5,595 bases of DNA, taken from NCBI GenBank assembly GCA_964465385.1, contig CAYXIM010000093.1, forward strand, positions 1-5,595, written 5' to 3'. The position numbers and the translations under genes are program-made. Position 1 is the stretch's first letter; every line of letters begins with the position of its first letter. The notes beneath the pieces were generated by a model. It was not told the DNA's origin. It made no database searches and was given only the letters and a program-made list of their open reading frames with translations. Positions 4,977 through 5,595 of the stretch are shown in pieces. The stretch is from JAAYBY01 sp964465385 (GTDB taxonomy: Bacteria; Bacillota; Clostridia; Saccharofermentanales; UBA5734).

Positions 4977-5443
4977 GCGGGCTGCCTCCTTTCAAAACGT
5001 TGGATGCCTGCTCCCGACACCGGGTCGTAACCGATGAAGCTTGCCTGCCAGGCTGTTCCCTCGCAGATGGCATCATTGACCAGCTCATGGGTCAAGCCGA
5101 ACAAGGGTGAAACCACATCGCCTGCAGCCTGGATGTGTTCCAGGGCCGGGCAGCGGCGGACCACAATATCAAAGCGGTCATCCGTCCGTTCAAAGGACAC
5201 ATCGCCACCCTCCAGGGCATAAATCTCTTGGAAATGTGTTTGCAGGGCGTCCAGGCCCTTGGCTTTCAAGTCTTCTCTGAGCGGCGAATAAAAAGCTTGT
5301 GCAAACGTTCGCAGGTAGTCACGAACGGCTTGTTCACCGTAGTGGGTTTGCAGGTAGATCAGGGCCCGGTTGAGCGCCTTGTGAAAATCCTTGTGCAGGT
5401 AGACGTTGTCTTTTGCCTGCCGTTCCATGCGCAGCACGGTCAT
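4973..5443 (-). CDS. ATC-hydrolase-like small protein, first gene of pair
   Basis: Function unknown. It is a paralogue of the following gene and tentatively of the same L-2-amino-thiazoline-4-carboxylic acid hydrolase-like family. The 156 residues comprise a basic start (1-12), helices over about 15-75 with YGEQAVRDYL (35-44) and LREDLKAKGLDAL (55-67), a strand ending in RRCPALEH (96-103), and a C-terminal part with LTHEL (117-121) and GYDPVSGAG (138-146). Cys98 and His119 are the positions shared with the partner and are candidate catalytic or metal-binding residues. There is no membrane segment. The start is uncertain. ATG 5455 touches its only AAAGG site, so ATG 5443, with AAAGGATGGTGG upstream at a workable distance, is preferred. 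The reading frame is the same and differs by four residues. A TTGACA promoter lies upstream, and the stop overlaps the next start by four bases. A two-subunit complex is plausible. Confidence 0.8.
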   Translation of the reverse strand: MTVLRMERQAKDNVYLHKDFHKALNRALIYLQTHYGEQAVRDYLRTFAQAFYSPLREDLKAKGLDALQTHFQEIYALEGGDVSFERTDDRFDIVVRRCPALEHIQAAGDVVSPLFGLTHELVNDAICEGTAWQASFIGYDPVSGAGIQRFERRQPA

Positions 5444-5503
5444 ACCGGCCACCATCCTTTCTTTTCTTTTTCTGGGTTTTGTGAGCCGAATTGATCTGCT
5501 TTC

Positions 5504-5532
5504 AAGCTAACGTGCCAGGGGCTTTCTGTCAA
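5504..5532 (-). promoter_or_regulatory. Promoter of the leftward paralogous pair
   Basis: On the minus strand a perfect TTGACA (plus 5527-5532) is followed after 17 bases by TAGCTT (plus 5504-5509), a weak -10 with 3 of 6 matches. Transcription would begin near 5497, about 54 bases before ATG 5443. A perfect -35 with a poor -10 is compatible with activator dependence. Confidence 0.5.
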
Positions 5533-5552
5533 GGTGAAAGACAGGGTGAAAG
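5533..5552 (-). repeat. Direct repeat next to the -35 box of the pair
   Basis: GGTGAAAG occurs at 5533-5540 and again at 5545-5552, 12 bases apart. On the minus strand the copies read CTTTCACC and end at the TTGACA box. This is a position where an activator could bind. Confidence 0.35.
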
Positions 5553-5569
5553 CCTTGTCTAAAAGGCTT
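5550..5569. repeat. Inverted repeat AAGCCTT/AAGGCTT upstream of the pair
   Basis: AAGCCTT (5550-5556) and AAGGCTT (5563-5569) form a perfect 7-bp inverted repeat with a 6-base centre. It lies 17 bases upstream of the -35 of the leftward promoter. It could be a regulator site. A terminator is less likely because neither strand has a T-run after it. Confidence 0.35.
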
Positions 5570-5570
5570 G

Positions 5571-5591
5571 ACGCAAGGCTGGCGCTTGCGT
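5571..5591. repeat. Inverted repeat ACGCAAG/CTTGCGT at the window end
   Basis: ACGCAAG (5571-5577) and CTTGCGT (5585-5591) form a perfect 7-bp stem with a 7-base loop. On the minus strand it is followed after several bases by CCTTTTAG, so it might be a weak terminator of a leftward gene beyond the window, or part of the regulatory region of the pair. Confidence 0.35.
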
Positions 5592-5595
5592 ATTC

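Noticed and set aside
4653..5030. Plus-strand open frame of 125 codons over the leftward pair
   Set aside because: It is antisense to two paralogous genes whose mutual similarity and ATGA coupling show which strand is coding.

Overview
The window looks like chromosomal DNA of a Bacillota (Firmicutes) bacterium, probably of moderately high GC and clostridial rather than Bacillus-like. The reasons are the NfeD-FloA pairing with a FloA that closely resembles the Bacillus one from end to end, strong AGGAGG-type ribosome binding sites on almost every gene, and sigma-A-like promoters. No finer placement is possible from the sequence. I see no mobile element, CRISPR array, tRNA or rRNA.

Layout. Positions 11-37 hold the terminator of a gene lying before the window. 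A sigma-A-like promoter (81-109) then drives a three-gene rightward operon: a short NfeD-type membrane protein (162-710), the flotillin-like scaffold FloA (754-1746) and a small alanine/proline-rich protein with a conserved-looking tail (1776-2081). A strong 11-bp terminator (2092-2121) closes it. The first two products belong to the bacterial functional membrane microdomain (lipid raft) system.

Next comes a leftward inositol-monophosphatase-family phosphatase (2120-2944), whose stop codon overlaps that terminator. It is divergent from a rightward Ohr organic hydroperoxide reductase (3099-3515). The shared intergenic region has a good promoter for the phosphatase and an unusual cluster of TGAC/GTCA words just before the ohr start. 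A DapA/NanA-type class I aldolase (3573-4520) follows ohr, with its own extended -10 promoter overlapping the ohr stop codon.

The right end holds a leftward, translationally coupled pair of paralogous small proteins (4973-5443 and 4533-4976). They share a CP...H pattern and resemble, tentatively, the L-2-amino-thiazoline-4-carboxylic acid hydrolase family. Their likely terminator lies inside the 3' end of the convergent aldolase gene. A TTGACA promoter and several repeats occupy the last 100 bases.

Most of the window is ordinary chromosomal content. The parts most worth a second look are the paralogous pair with its embedded antisense terminator, the aldolase with a non-standard active-site loop, and the ohr leader.
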